From NCBI GenBank assembly GCA_017435305.1, contig JAFSFH010000015.1, forward strand, positions 1 to 38,112: a stretch of DNA of 38,112 bases, written 5' to 3'. The stretch comes from Clostridia bacterium (lineage in GTDB: Bacteria; Bacillota_A; Clostridia; Oscillospirales; Acutalibacteraceae). How positions within the stretch are numbered: the stretch's first letter is position 1; each line of letters begins with the position of its first letter. The translations under genes and the position numbers were made by a program. Below the pieces are notes generated by a model that saw only the letters and a list, made by a program, of their open reading frames with translations, had not been told where the DNA came from and did no database searches. This document shows positions 1 to 10,000 of this stretch, one piece after another.

Positions 1-162
1 AAAATTTATGTTCTTTTTATAAGAATCCCCCAGTCCTCGCATTCGCTCGGACAGCCCCCTTTAGGCAAGGGGGCCTTGGTTTTGTGCGGTTGTTCGTATG
101 CAAGTGTCAGTTGCTTCACACACACTTGTGTGTTGCCAGTAACATAGGGCTTTGCCCGCATA
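1..162. repeat. 162-bp dispersed intergenic repeat, copy 1
   Basis: This block is repeated at 36517-36678 in the same orientation with a single mismatch (G at 45, A at 36561). It contains an inverted repeat (AGCCCCCTT / AAGGGGGCC) and a second set of short complementary segments (ACACACTTGTGTGT). It begins at the first base of the window, so its true left edge may lie outside. No open reading frame in it resembles a real gene. Short structured intergenic repeats of this kind are, to my recollection, common in Oscillospiraceae genomes; family membership was not checked. Confidence 0.9.
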
Positions 163-165
163 ATG

Positions 166-204
166 AAAGACCGCCGAGAGAGCACTCTCGGCGGTCTTTT
201 TTTT
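166..204. terminator. Strong hairpin terminator downstream of the Cys-repeat gene
   Basis: A perfect 15-bp stem (166-180 with 185-199) closes on a 4-nt AGCA loop. On the plus strand a run of T follows (196-204). On the minus strand, the direction of the adjacent gene, only TTTCATT follows, so termination there may be weaker. It probably ends the minus-strand gene that stops at 211. Confidence 0.8.
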
Positions 205-210
205 AGTGGA

Positions 211-2469
211 TTATTTCATTTTCAGACGGACGGTGGTGGACTTGACGGTCTTGCCGTACTTGTCGGTCACCACGCAGTAGACCAGGCGGTTCTTTACCTT
301 GCCGGTCATCGTTACGGAGTAAGAGGACTTGGTGATGGAAGATTTGGAGTACTTCTTGGCACCCTCATTCTTTACATACCAGGTGTACTTCAGACCGTCG
401 CCGGATGCCTTAACGGTCACCTTGGCGGTCTTATTCTTCGCCACGGTTACGGTCTTGGGCTGGGTGGTGATGGACACCGCCTCGCGCAGCACGAAGGTCT
501 TGGACTGCACCTTCTTGCCGTACTTGTCGGTGACGATGCAATACACCTTGCGACCCTTCACCTTGCTGCTCATGGTAACAGAGTAGGTGGAGGAGGTCAC
601 AGAGGACTTGCTGTAAGAGGTCTTACCGTCGTTCTTGATGTACCAGGTGTATTTCAGTCCGTCGCCGGAGGCGGATACCTTGGCGGATACCTTGGCGCCC
701 AGCTTGGCGTAGCGGGCGGTGGCGGACTCGGAGGTGATGGACACGCTCTCGCGCAGGATGAAGGTCTTAGACTTAGCCTGGTTACCGTAGGCATCCTCAA
801 CCACACAGTAGATGCGGCGGTTCTTCGCCTTATCGCTCATGGTGGTGGAATAGGTGGCCTTAGTCACGGAGGATTTGCTGTAGGAGGTCTTGCCCTCGTT
901 CTTGACGTACCAGGTGTAGGTAAGACCGTCGCCCTCGGCGGTCACCTTGGCAGACGCCTTGGCGCCCATCTTGGCATAGCTGGCGGTGGCGGACTCGGAG
1001 GTGATGATCACCCGAGAGGGGGAGGCGATGCCGCAGATGTCGCAGGCGCCGCCGACCCATACGTGGTCGGGCACCTGACGGATATTGCCGCAGCCCTCCA
1101 CGTTGCAGTCGGTATCGCAGTCGTTATCGTACACGTGCCGGGTTGCGCGGACGGCGCCGCAGACGTTACAGTCCGCGTCACAGCCGTGGTCGTATACGTG
1201 GTCGGGCACCTGACGGATATTGCCGCAGCCATCCACGTTGCACACAGCGTCGCAGGCATTATCGTAAATGTGCTGGGTGGCACGGACAGCGCCGCAGATG
1301 TTGCAGTCCACGTCGCAGGCGTGGTCGTAGCGGTGGTCGCCCACCTGGCGGACATAGCCACAGCCCTCCACGTTACACAGGGTATCGCAGGCGTTATCGT
1401 ACACGTGCTGGATGGCACGGACGGTGCCGCATACGTTGCAGTCGGTATCGCAGGCGTGGTCATAGCGGTGGGGCTGGGTGAGGGGCATCGATATGCCGCA
1501 GTGGACACAGTTGCCGTCCAGGCACGCCGCCTTATCGCTGACGTGGTCGCCTACGGTACGGGTGTGACCACACACGTCGCAGGCGGTATCGCAGGCATTG
1601 GCGTACACGTGGTCGGGCACCTGACGGACGTAACCGCAGCCCTCTACGTTGCATAGGGTGTCGCAGGCGTTGTCCCATTGGTGGTTGCAGGCCTCGCGGT
1701 GGAATCCGCAGACGTTGCACTCCGTATCGTTACCGTTGTCGTACACGTGGTCGGGCACCTGGCGCAGCATGCCGCATTCGTCACAGTTGGCGTCGCAGGC
1801 GTTGGCATACACGTGATCGGGCACCTGGCGGGTATAGCCGCACACGTTACACACCGCGTCGCAGGCGTTGGTGTATACGTGGTCGGGCACCTGACGGACA
1901 TAGCCGCAGCCCTCTACGTTGCACACCGCGTCGCAGGCGTTGTCGTACACGTGCTGGGTGGCGCGGACGGTGCCGCACACGTTGCAGTCGGTGTCGCAGG
2001 CGTGGTCATAGCGGTGGGGCTGGGTATGCTGGATCTCGGCGCCGCAGTGGATGCAGCTGCCGTCCAGACACGCCGCCTTATCGCTGACGTGGTCGGGCAC
2101 CTCACGCAGGGCATCGCACACGTTGCAGTTGGCGTCGCAGGCGTTATCGTATACGTGATCCGCCGCCTGACGGGTATAGCCGCACACGTTGCACACCGCG
2201 TCGCAGGCGTTATCGTATGCGTGCTGTGTGACGCGGACGGCACCGCACACGTTGCAGTCGGTGTCGCAGGCGTAGTCGTATACGTGATCGGACTGACGCA
2301 GAGCACCGCAGATGTTGCAGGACAGGTCAGCACAGTCATCGTACACGTGCTGGGTGTGTTCGTCCCAGTTGATGTCGGTATCGTTGTAGCCGTCATCAGC
2401 GCTGACCATAGGTAGCATGGTGCCTATCAGCAGCACAGCCATCACCAGAGCGAATAGTCGCTTATACAT
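211..2469 (-). CDS. Secreted Cys-rich repeat protein with three C-terminal Ig-like domains
   Basis: A 752-residue secreted protein of unknown function. The start is the ATG at 2469, preceded by AAAGGAGGAAATTCG. The open frame runs on to 4074, but that extension lies antisense to glyA. Residues 1-23 form a signal peptide ending near VSA-DD. About 20 repeats follow, with consensus H-x-Y-D-x-A-C-D-x-x-C-N-x-C-G-x-x-R. Several carry a two-residue insertion (CNVEGCG), and two variant units read DKAACLDG. The last ~280 residues hold three Ig-like domains with the pattern GDGL-x-Y-T-W-Y and a conserved YC-x-V-x-D-x-YG strand. His plus three Cys per unit could bind metal or form disulfides; that is inference. 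The same Cys unit occurs in the BspA-like protein ending at 36361, and the Ig-like domain occurs in the genes at 7019 and 37903. A surface or adhesion role is likely. Confidence 0.85.
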   Translation of the reverse strand: MYKRLFALVMAVLLIGTMLPMVSADDGYNDTDINWDEHTQHVYDDCADLSCNICGALRQSDHVYDYACDTDCNVCGAVRVTQHAYDNACDAVCNVCGYTRQAADHVYDNACDANCNVCDALREVPDHVSDKAACLDGSCIHCGAEIQHTQPHRYDHACDTDCNVCGTVRATQHVYDNACDAVCNVEGCGYVRQVPDHVYTNACDAVCNVCGYTRQVPDHVYANACDANCDECGMLRQVPDHVYDNGNDTECNVCGFHREACNHQWDNACDTLCNVEGCGYVRQVPDHVYANACDTACDVCGHTRTVGDHVSDKAACLDGNCVHCGISMPLTQPHRYDHACDTDCNVCGTVRAIQHVYDNACDTLCNVEGCGYVRQVGDHRYDHACDVDCNICGAVRATQHIYDNACDAVCNVDGCGNIRQVPDHVYDHGCDADCNVCGAVRATRHVYDNDCDTDCNVEGCGNIRQVPDHVWVGGACDICGIASPSRVIITSESATASYAKMGAKASAKVTAEGDGLTYTWYVKNEGKTSYSKSSVTKATYSTTMSDKAKNRRIYCVVEDAYGNQAKSKTFILRESVSITSESATARYAKLGAKVSAKVSASGDGLKYTWYIKNDGKTSYSKSSVTSSTYSVTMSSKVKGRKVYCIVTDKYGKKVQSKTFVLREAVSITTQPKTVTVAKNKTAKVTVKASGDGLKYTWYVKNEGAKKYSKSSITKSSYSVTMTGKVKNRLVYCVVTDKYGKTVKSTTVRLKMK

Positions 2470-2524
2470 CCGAATTTCCTCCTTTGTCGGAACAAGAGCG
2501 TCAAAAAAATACCTATACAAATGC

Positions 2525-2553
2525 AGTATAGCACACTTTTTCACAGATAGCAA
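2525..2553 (-). promoter_or_regulatory. Promoter for the Cys-repeat surface protein
   Basis: On the minus strand, TTGCTA (2548-2553) and TATACT (2525-2530) are separated by 17 bp, about 55 bp upstream of the start at 2469. It is divergent from the glyA promoter. Confidence 0.6.
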
Positions 2554-2572
2554 GACGGCTTTGGTATATTCA

Positions 2573-2601
2573 TTGACATACGGCGGCAAAAATAGTATAA
2601 T
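2573..2601 (+). promoter_or_regulatory. Consensus sigma-A promoter for glyA
   Basis: TTGACA (2573-2578) and TATAAT (2596-2601) are both perfect consensus hexamers with a 17-bp spacer. Transcription should start near 2608, giving a leader of about 33 nt. That is too short for a riboswitch. An AGGAGAG ribosome binding site lies at 2627-2633. Confidence 0.9.
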
Positions 2602-2640
2602 GGTGGACAAGAAATAACCAACACACAGGAGAGAAACACT

Positions 2641-3888
2641 ATGATCAAGGATACCATTCGTGAATTGACCGCCTTCGACCCCGAGATCGGTGCCGCCGTT
2701 CAGGCGGAATACGACCGCCAGCGCCGCGGCATCGAGCTGATCGCCTCCGAGAACGTGGTCAGCGAGGCGGTGCTGCTGGCCGCCGGCACCATTCTGACCA
2801 ATAAGTACGCCGAGGGCTATCCCGCCCGCCGCTATTACGGCGGCTGTCAGTGCGTGGACGTGGTGGAGAATATTGCCATCGACCGCGCCTGCCGTCTGTT
2901 CGGCGCCAAGTATGCCAACGTCCAGCCCCACTCCGGCTCCCAGGCCAATACCGCCGTGTACGTGGCTCTGCTGCAGGCGGGGGACACCGTGCTGGGTATG
3001 AGCCTGGCTCACGGCGGTCACCTGACCCACGGCAGTAAGGTGAATCTCTCCGGTAAATACTACAATTTCGTGTCCTACGGCGTGGACGCCGAGACCGGCT
3101 GCATCGACTACGACGAGGTGGCGCGCCTGGCCAAGGATCACAGCCCCAAGCTGATCGTGGCGGGTGCCTCTGCCTATCCCCGCGAGATCGATTTCGCCAA
3201 GATGGCGGAGATCGCCCACAGCGTGGGCGCTTACCTGATGGTGGATATGGCCCACATCGCCGGTCTGGTGGCGGCGGGTCTGCATATGAGCCCCGTGCCC
3301 TATGCCGACGTGGTGACCACCACCACCCACAAGACCCTGCGCGGTCCCCGCGGCGGTCTGATCCTGTGCAACGATGAGGAGATCGCCAAAAAGATCGACA
3401 AGGCGATTTTCCCCGGCATCCAGGGCGGTCCGCTGCTGCACGTCATCGCCGCCAAGGCGGTGTGCTTCGGCGAGGCGCTGACCGATGAATTTAAGGCGTA
3501 TCAGACCCAGCTGCTGAACAATAGCAAGGTGTTTGCCGAGGCGTTGCTGGCCGAGGGCTTTGACCTGGTGTCCGGCGGCACCGACAACCACCTGGCGCTG
3601 ATCGACCTGCGCCCCATGGGCATCACCGGTCGGGATATGGAGGTGCGTCTGGATGAGGTGGGCATTACGGTGAATAAAAATGCCATCCCCGACGACCCCC
3701 AGAAGCCCAGCATCACCAGTGGTATCCGCGTGGGTACCGCCGCCGTGACCACCCGCGGCTTTGTGGAGGAGGATATGGTGCAGGTGGCTCACCTGATGGC
3801 GCTGGTGGCCAAGGATTTCGATGCCAACGCCGCCGCTGTCCGCGCCGCCGTGGATGCCCTGTGCGACAAGTACCCTCTGTTTGAATAA
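2641..3888 (+). CDS. glyA: Serine hydroxymethyltransferase
   Basis: A 415-residue pyridoxal-phosphate enzyme that interconverts serine plus tetrahydrofolate with glycine plus methylene-tetrahydrofolate in the cytoplasm, supplying one-carbon units. Family landmarks are all present: IELIASEN near residue 31, TNKYAEGYP near 53, the RYYGGC region near 64, the HSGSQAN cofactor loop near 97, and the PLP-binding lysine at about 231 in [14 protein letters not shown]. The length matches bacterial SHMT. The ATG has a good ribosome binding site. It is a single-gene unit with its own consensus promoter and terminator, lying between two surface/sugar loci with no functional link to either. Confidence 0.98.
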   Translation: MIKDTIRELTAFDPEIGAAVQAEYDRQRRGIELIASENVVSEAVLLAAGTILTNKYAEGYPARRYYGGCQCVDVVENIAIDRACRLFGAKYANVQPHSGSQANTAVYVALLQAGDTVLGMSLAHGGHLTHGSKVNLSGKYYNFVSYGVDAETGCIDYDEVARLAKDHSPKLIVAGASAYPREIDFAKMAEIAHSVGAYLMVDMAHIAGLVAAGLHMSPVPYADVVTTTTHKTLRGPRGGLILCNDEEIAKKIDKAIFPGIQGGPLLHVIAAKAVCFGEALTDEFKAYQTQLLNNSKVFAEALLAEGFDLVSGGTDNHLALIDLRPMGITGRDMEVRLDEVGITVNKNAIPDDPQKPSITSGIRVGTAAVTTRGFVEEDMVQVAHLMALVAKDFDANAAAVRAAVDALCDKYPLFE

Positions 3889-3900
3889 AAGCGATAACGA

Positions 3901-3940
3901 AAATCCCCGAACACGAGTGTCGTGTTCGGGGATTTTTTTT
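3901..3940 (+). terminator. glyA terminator
   Basis: A perfect 15-bp stem (3901-3915 with 3921-3935), a 5-nt loop and a run of T from 3933 to 3940. The A-rich left arm could also serve the other strand. Confidence 0.95.
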
Positions 3941-4134
3941 GTGGGTTGTGAACTCATTATACAAATGAAATGTATTAATAAAAGGCGAAAATTTTCGTTG
4001 GGACGGTTTGCGGTTTTTTTCGGCACGCGGCGGTTGCGGTTTTCGCGGTGTGGACAGGGAGTGGATGAGAGCAAAAAGGCGGCCGTTGTTCATAATAAAC
4101 AAAAATGTGATAAATACATACAAAAATGCGGACA
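3941..4134. other. Intergenic stretch without a recognisable gene
   Basis: Between the glyA terminator and the nagA promoter I see only AT-rich and G-rich non-coding sequence. Short frames here lack ribosome binding sites and family resemblance. Confidence 0.6.
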
Positions 4135-4163
4135 TTGTCAACGATTTCGTTTTCTGCTACAAT
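4135..4163 (+). promoter_or_regulatory. nagA promoter
   Basis: TTGTCA (4135-4140) and TACAAT (4158-4163) with a 17-bp spacer. The predicted leader is about 53 nt. GGAGGTGA at 4211-4218 is the ribosome binding site. No obvious operator palindrome was found next to it. Confidence 0.75.
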
Positions 4164-4222
4164 AAAGTTGAAGGCAACCAACGGTTGCGGAACATGCAGG
4201 ATAACATCGCGGAGGTGACGCT

Positions 4223-5371
4223 ATGAACGCCATTATTAACGGAAAGATCATACTGGAGGATTGCATCGTTGAGGATGCAGCTCTGCTGTACGATACGGTA
4301 ATTCGGGGAATCGTCCCTGCCGACGAGGTGCCTGCCGACGCCACGGTCATCGATGCCTGCGGCGGTTACGTGTCCCCCGGACTGATCGACCTGCACATCC
4401 ACGGCTATCTGGGCTGTGACGTGTGCGATGGGGAGGAGGGGAGCATCCGCACCATCTCCCGCGGTCTGCTGGCAAACGGCGTTACCGGTTATCTGCCCAC
4501 CACCATGACGGTGGATATGGGGACGATCCGTCGGGCGCTGGAGGTGTGCCGCAACCTACAGGAGGAGAGCAAAACCTGGCAGGGCAGTACCATCCTGGGC
4601 TGTCACGCGGAGGGTCCCTTTATCAACGAAAGCAAAAAAGGCGCCCAGGATCCTAAACATATTTTGAAACCGGACGCCGCCTTTGTGAAGGAATACGCCG
4701 ACATCATCCGCATCATCACCCTGGCGCCCGAGAACGACACCGAGGATTTCGCCGCCATCCGCGAGATGACGGCGGACACCGACGTGGTGGTGTCTATGGG
4801 ACACACCGCGACGGATTATGACACCGCTATGGCGGGCATCCAAGCGGGGGTGGGTCACGTGACCCATCTGTTCAACGCTATGACGCCCCTGGCCCATCGG
4901 GCACCCGGTGCGGTGACGGCGGCACTCAACGGGGATGTCAGCTGTGAATTGATCGTGGACACCTTCCACGTGGATCCGTGCTTTTATAACCTGCTGTGGA
5001 AATTGAAGGGACGTCGGCTCTGCTTTATCACCGACTGCCTGCCGGCGGGCGGTCTGCCCTACGGCGAGTACACCCTGGGCGGCACCAAGATCATCTATCG
5101 GGATATCGTCTGCCGTTTGGAGGACGGCACCGTGGCGGGCAGCGTGCTGCACCTGAACCACGGCGTGTGGAACGTGTATACCCATTCGGACATTCCCCTG
5201 TGGGAGTGTGTCAACGGCGCCTCCCTGAATCCGGCCACCGTCCTGGGCATAGCGGATCGCAAGGGCTCGCTGTCCACGGGTAAGGATGCGGACATTGTGA
5301 TTACCGATGAACAATTTGAGGTCAAACGAACCATTATCGGAGGTGTGGTACAATATGAAGCTGAAAGTTAA
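4223..5371 (+). CDS. nagA: N-acetylglucosamine-6-phosphate deacetylase
   Basis: A 382-residue amidohydrolase that removes the acetyl group from GlcNAc-6-phosphate to give glucosamine-6-phosphate and acetate, the committed step of amino-sugar catabolism and cell-wall recycling. Visible active-site elements: DLHIHG (His58, His60), AEGPF with metal ligand Glu130, GHT with His194, HLFNAM with His215, DTFHV with His249, and the catalytic Asp271 in ITDCLPAGG. Length is typical. Its 3' end overlaps the ROK-like gene by 17 bp, so the two are probably translated together. No nagB is present in the window. Confidence 0.95.
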   Translation: MNAIINGKIILEDCIVEDAALLYDTVIRGIVPADEVPADATVIDACGGYVSPGLIDLHIHGYLGCDVCDGEEGSIRTISRGLLANGVTGYLPTTMTVDMGTIRRALEVCRNLQEESKTWQGSTILGCHAEGPFINESKKGAQDPKHILKPDAAFVKEYADIIRIITLAPENDTEDFAAIREMTADTDVVVSMGHTATDYDTAMAGIQAGVGHVTHLFNAMTPLAHRAPGAVTAALNGDVSCELIVDTFHVDPCFYNLLWKLKGRRLCFITDCLPAGGLPYGEYTLGGTKIIYRDIVCRLEDGTVAGSVLHLNHGVWNVYTHSDIPLWECVNGASLNPATVLGIADRKGSLSTGKDADIVITDEQFEVKRTIIGGVVQYEAES

Positions 5372-6734
5372 AGCGAAACTGGACCCCGGCTTTATGCCTA
5401 TGTCGTTGGTGTGCCGCGAGATGCGTCAGGCCACCGCCGAGGAGGGACAGGAGCTGGTCATCGCTATCGAACGGAACAAGGGCTACACCACCACCTATCG
5501 GACGCGGGTGTATCCCGACGGCACCGGTCACGACCAGGAGAATTTCCGCTTCGTAGAGCGGATCGCCAAGAGTATGCTGTGGGTGGCGGGCGGCTATAAG
5601 ATCGTCATCGCCGGCAGTGAGGTTATCGGCGCTAAAATCAAAGAAGCCTATACCTACGGCGGTCTGCGGGATTTCGACGTGCGGTTTATGGAGCGGGTGT
5701 ACGAGCGCCCCTTTGCGGTGGAGACCTGTGCCCTGGCGGATGCCCCCGCGGAAAAATCCGCCGCCGCCCCCGTGGGTCGTCATCTGGACGGTTGCCGCAT
5801 CGGCTTCGACGCCGGTGGCAGTGACCGCAAGGTGTCTGCCGTCATCGACGGCGAGAGCGTGTATTCCGAAGAGGTGGTCTGGCATCCCAAGCTCAACGCC
5901 GACCCCGATTATCACTATCAGGGCATTCTGGAGGCGATGAAGACCGCCGCCGCTCATATGCCGCGGGTGGATGCCATCGGCGTGTCCAGCGCCGGCGTGT
6001 ACATCGACAACCGCATTATGGTGGCCTCGCTGTTCCTCAAGGTGGAGGATGAGGAGGTATTTAATAACAAAGTTAAGAATATGTATCTGGACGTGGCGCG
6101 CGAGATCGGTGAAAATATTCCCATCGAGGTGGCCAACGACGGCGACGTCACCGCGCTGGCAGGAGCGATGAACCTAAACGACCACTCCGTTCTGGGGGTG
6201 GCGATGGGCACCTCCGAGGCCGCCGGCTACGTGGACCCGCAGGGCAATATCACCGGCTGGCTCAACGAGCTGGCTTTTGCGCCGGTGGACTACAACGAGG
6301 ACGCTATGGTGGACGAGTGGTCCGGCGACTATGGCTGCGGCGTGAAGTATTTCTCCCAGGACAGCGTCATTAAACTGGCTCCCGCCGCGGGCATCCGGCT
6401 GGATGAGTCCCTCAGCCCCGCCGAAAAGCTGAAGGTGGTGCAGGGTCTGATGGCGCAGGGGGATCCCCGCGCGGCGGCGATCTACGACACCATCGGTGCC
6501 TATTTCGGCTATGCCATCGCGTACTACGCCGAGTTCTACGACATCAAGCACGTGCTGATTATGGGGCGCGTTACCTCCGGCGACGGCGGCGCGCTGCTGC
6601 TGGAGCGGGCGCAGGAGGTGCTGGACGCCGAATTCCCCGAATTGGCGGAGAAGGTGCAGCTGCACATCCCTGACGAGAAATCCCGTCGGGTGGGTCAGTC
6701 GGTGGCCGCCGCCAGCTTGCCCAAAATCAATTAA
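5355..6734 (+). CDS. ROK-family-like sugar kinase with an N-terminal extension
   Basis: A 459-residue protein whose residues ~146-455 resemble ROK sugar kinases. Phosphate-1 motif FDAGGSD lies at 151-157, VANDGD with the presumed catalytic Asp at 259-264, and a second glycine-rich stretch GVAMGTSEAAG near 281. The family's zinc motif CxCGxxGCxE is missing (only GDYGCGVKYF near 324), and the GELGH element is reduced to NEL. About 145 residues precede the kinase fold, more than in an ordinary ROK kinase. I chose ATG 5355, which follows GGAGG at 5339-5343, over the longer frame from 5307, which has no ribosome binding site. Overlap with nagA suggests an amino-sugar substrate such as GlcNAc, but this is inference. 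It has no DNA-binding helix-turn-helix. Confidence 0.8.
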   Translation: MKLKVKAKLDPGFMPMSLVCREMRQATAEEGQELVIAIERNKGYTTTYRTRVYPDGTGHDQENFRFVERIAKSMLWVAGGYKIVIAGSEVIGAKIKEAYTYGGLRDFDVRFMERVYERPFAVETCALADAPAEKSAAAPVGRHLDGCRIGFDAGGSDRKVSAVIDGESVYSEEVVWHPKLNADPDYHYQGILEAMKTAAAHMPRVDAIGVSSAGVYIDNRIMVASLFLKVEDEEVFNNKVKNMYLDVAREIGENIPIEVANDGDVTALAGAMNLNDHSVLGVAMGTSEAAGYVDPQGNITGWLNELAFAPVDYNEDAMVDEWSGDYGCGVKYFSQDSVIKLAPAAGIRLDESLSPAEKLKVVQGLMAQGDPRAAAIYDTIGAYFGYAIAYYAEFYDIKHVLIMGRVTSGDGGALLLERAQEVLDAEFPELAEKVQLHIPDEKSRRVGQSVAAASLPKIN

Positions 6735-6757
6735 TACCCATTATCTAATTGTAAAAG

Positions 6758-6791
6758 AAGGTCTGCCGACCGTCGGGACGGCAGACCTTTT
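6758..6791 (+). terminator. Terminator of the nagA-ROK operon
   Basis: An 11-bp stem (6758-6768 with 6779-6789), a 10-nt loop, and a short T run 6788-6791. Confidence 0.75.
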
Positions 6792-6832
6792 GCTATGTTA
6801 TGGCGGATCGCCGCTTTACCACACTAAAGTTG

Positions 6833-6867
6833 TTGTGCATATCGCACAAAAAAGTTTGCAAAACTTT
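6833..6867. promoter_or_regulatory. Two adjacent inverted repeats upstream of the metallophosphoesterase gene
   Basis: TTGTGC-ATATC-GCACAA at 6833-6849 and AAAGTTT-GCA-AAACTTT at 6851-6867, both perfect. They lie about 65-100 bp upstream of the -35 region. They could be regulator binding sites; no regulator can be assigned. Confidence 0.4.
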
Positions 6868-6932
6868 GTAAAATCGTATTGATTTGCCGAAAAAAACAAA
6901 ATTAAGGCTACACAAAACTAAAAACGGGCACT

Positions 6933-6960
6933 TTGCACGGGCTATCTTTTGTACTATAAT
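6933..6960 (+). promoter_or_regulatory. Promoter of the metallophosphoesterase gene
   Basis: A perfect TATAAT lies at 6955-6960, with TTGCAC at 6933-6938 and a 16-bp spacer. Predicted leader is about 50 nt. Confidence 0.7.
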
Positions 6961-7018
6961 GACCTTGACGAGATTTTCTCGCGTCGGAAACCAATTATTT
7001 TAGAAAGGTGTGAACAGC

Positions 7019-10000
7019 GTGAAAAAAACATGCAAAAAAATCCTGGCGATTGCTTGCTGTATGGCGATGATGATCACCACCTTCTCCGTTGTCGGCTTGT
7101 CCGTCGCGGCTGAGGGCGAGTATTTCACCATCACTGCCAACAATCGCAACCTGTTCCTCAACGTTGACCAAGAGGTCGCATTGAGTGACATCTCCGTCGT
7201 GATCAACGACGCAGCTGTGAACGGCAACGACGTTGCCTGGACCAGCAGCGATGCGGCCGTTGAGATCGGCGGCGGCATTCTGAAGGTGTCCGCCAAGGGC
7301 GTCTTCACTCTGGACGTGGAGGATGCTGAGGGCAACCCCGGCACCGTCACCGTCATCACCAAGAATGCTGACGAGTCCGAGTACGTCCTGTACGAGGAAG
7401 ACTTCGAGAACGTCGAGAACGGCACCCTGCCCGAGGGCTGGACCGAGGCCGAGAATGCCGATGTCGTTGCCGATGAGGCCGTTCAGGCTAACTTCCCCAA
7501 CTACATCGACAATGCTCAGGTCATCGATGGTAAGCTGTACATCGGTAACGGTTATAACACCGCTTACAACTACGTATGGCTGCCCGAGTTCCTGGATGCT
7601 TTCCCCGACACTCAGGTGTCTGTGAACATGGCTCAGACCTGGGTATATAACAACATTCGCGCCGGCGGTATCGTCACCCGCGGTGACCGTACCGATGCCG
7701 GTGCCCACCCCGCAGGCGGCTATCGCATCTTCATCCGTCGTGCCACCACCGGCGGCGACGGTATGCGTCTGACCTCTCTGGCCCGCATCGATAATGCGGC
7801 CAACAAGACCGATAAGGGTCTGCCTTTCCCCATCGGTTCCACCCGTGGCGACTGGAGCCGTCCCGACTGGACTGTGGAGTTGCCCGAAGATCCGTGGCAG
7901 AACGGTGATGTCAGTGAATGGAACACTCCCTGTGATCCCGATGGCGATCCCGGCTGGAAAGCCAAGGGCTACTATGTCACTTGGGACGTCACCACCACCG
8001 ATGATCGCTACACCATCGACGCCTACAAGTCCTTTGAACAGGCTCAGTTCGGCGGCGATATGGGCCCCGGCAACGGCGGCGCTTGGTGGAAGACTTACCA
8101 CCTGAAGGGCGATCCTTCTCTGGAGGGTTATGAAATGGATGTTGACCTGTCTAGATGGGAAGCTGTTGACAAGCGCGACAGCGGCGCCATCGGTCTGTTC
8201 ACCTCCGGTGTTCAGCTGGCTGTAGAGTCCATCAAGGTTTCCATCCCTGCCACTATCCTGGCTGCTAACCCCGACAAGTACACCAAGACCGAGCTGGATC
8301 CCTCTCTGGCTACCTATGAGAGCCAGAAGATCGGCGTTCTGTCCGACATTCACCTGCAGACCGGTACCACCGCTGCGGACTATGCTCTGAAGAACGCTCT
8401 GACCAACATGAAGAATGACGGTGTTTCTGCCGTTCTGTTCACCGGTGACCTGGTTAACACCGGTGTTCCCGCCGAGTATGAGAAGCTGCTGGCCATCTGG
8501 GACGAGGTGTTCCCGGATCCCGCCACCGCTCCCAAGCGCCTGACCATTACCGGTAACCACGAGTATGAGGGCGTTTATTTCCGCGGCGAGACTTATGATG
8601 ACGTACTGCAGACCTATCTGGATGCCTTCGGCTATGACGAGCCCAACTTCCACGAGGTTATCAACGGCATCCACGTGATCGGTATCACCTCCGAGAGCCA
8701 CGTGGTCGACGGTAAGTACACCATGGAGACCACCGATTGGCTGGTTGAGCAGCTGGATGCTGCCCGCGCCGACAATCCCTACGGTCCCATCATCGTGATG
8801 TGCCACCAGACCATCGCCGGCACCACCTACGGCTCCGAGTGGGGCTCCAGTGCCACCGGCGAGATCAATAACGTGCTGCGTTATTATCCCGAGGTTGTTT
8901 ACCTTGCCGGTCACTCTCACTTCGATTTCACCAACGAGAAGTCCATCATGCAGAAAGACTTCACCTGCATCGACGTACCTTCTCTGCAGTACACCTCCAC
9001 CGAGAACGGCGTGGGCGGCTCCAACGCTACCGCTTACGAGTATCAGAACTATCTGATGCTGGAGATCGACGGCGAGGCTAAGACCATGACCGTCAAGCGT
9101 ATGAAGTCCTATGAGAAGTCTGCGGACACCCACGAGTACGAGACCGTTCAGGTTAAGGAGCCTTGGGTTCTGAACCTGCCCCTGCTGAAGAAGGCCGACT
9201 TCACCTACACTGCCGCCCGCGGTGAGGCTGTTGCTGCCCCCACCTTCGCTGAGGGTGCCGCTGTCGAGGTCACCAACGTGACCACCTCTTCCGTTTCCAT
9301 TAAGTTCCCCGCCGCCTCTCACGAGGACTACGTACATGCGTACAACGTTAAGGTGACCGATACCGCCGGCGAGGTTCTGGTTCAGAAGTATTTCGTATCC
9401 GATTTCTATAAGCTGGGCGACAAGCAGACCGAGTATGCTCTGGATCTGGAAGGTCTGCCCTGCAACACCAAGATCAACGTCGAAGTGACCGCTATGGAGT
9501 CCTACGGCAAGTTGAGCGCCCCCATCGTCGGTGAGGCCGCCACCCTGCCCATCACCACTCCCTCTGTCGGCAAGAACGAGGCCGACTTCTTCGATGTGAA
9601 CCTGGTCAGCGGCTTCCAGGATAACTCCGGTTATCGCCGCTCTTATGAGATCTTCAATAAGGCTCATCCCATTAAGCTGTATGACGATGAGACTCTGGGC
9701 CGTCAGGTCGCTCACCTGGGTGGCTGGGTCAACTATGCCAGCTCCATGGGCTCCTTCAAGGAGATCTCCGATGCTTTCTCTATGGAGCTGATGTTCAAGA
9801 CTCCCGCTACTACCGGCGGTGACCTTGAGCAGAGAATCACCGGTACCCTGTACGGTGGCGGCATCACCGTCATCTACAACCGTGAGACCGGTCTGCTGAA
9901 GGCCGGCCCCTACATGGGCAACTATCACAAGTGCGTTGAGGCCACCCTGTCTCCCGAGACCTGGTATCACGCCGTCATCACCTACGATGGTGCCAGCGTG

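Noticed and set aside
163..1656. Long plus-strand frame opposite the Cys-repeat gene
   Set aside because: It is Gly/Ala/His-rich mirror translation of the repeats, without start signals.
2602..2640. Riboswitch in the glyA leader
   Set aside because: The promoter places transcription start near 2608, leaving about 33 nt, too short for a glycine or folate riboswitch.
2470..4074. N-terminal 535-residue extension of the minus-strand Cys-repeat frame
   Set aside because: It lies antisense to glyA and across its promoter. The ATG at 2469 has a signal peptide and a strong ribosome binding site.
5307..5354. Longer start for the ROK-like protein
   Set aside because: No ribosome binding site precedes 5307, whereas GGAGG sits 11 bases before 5355.
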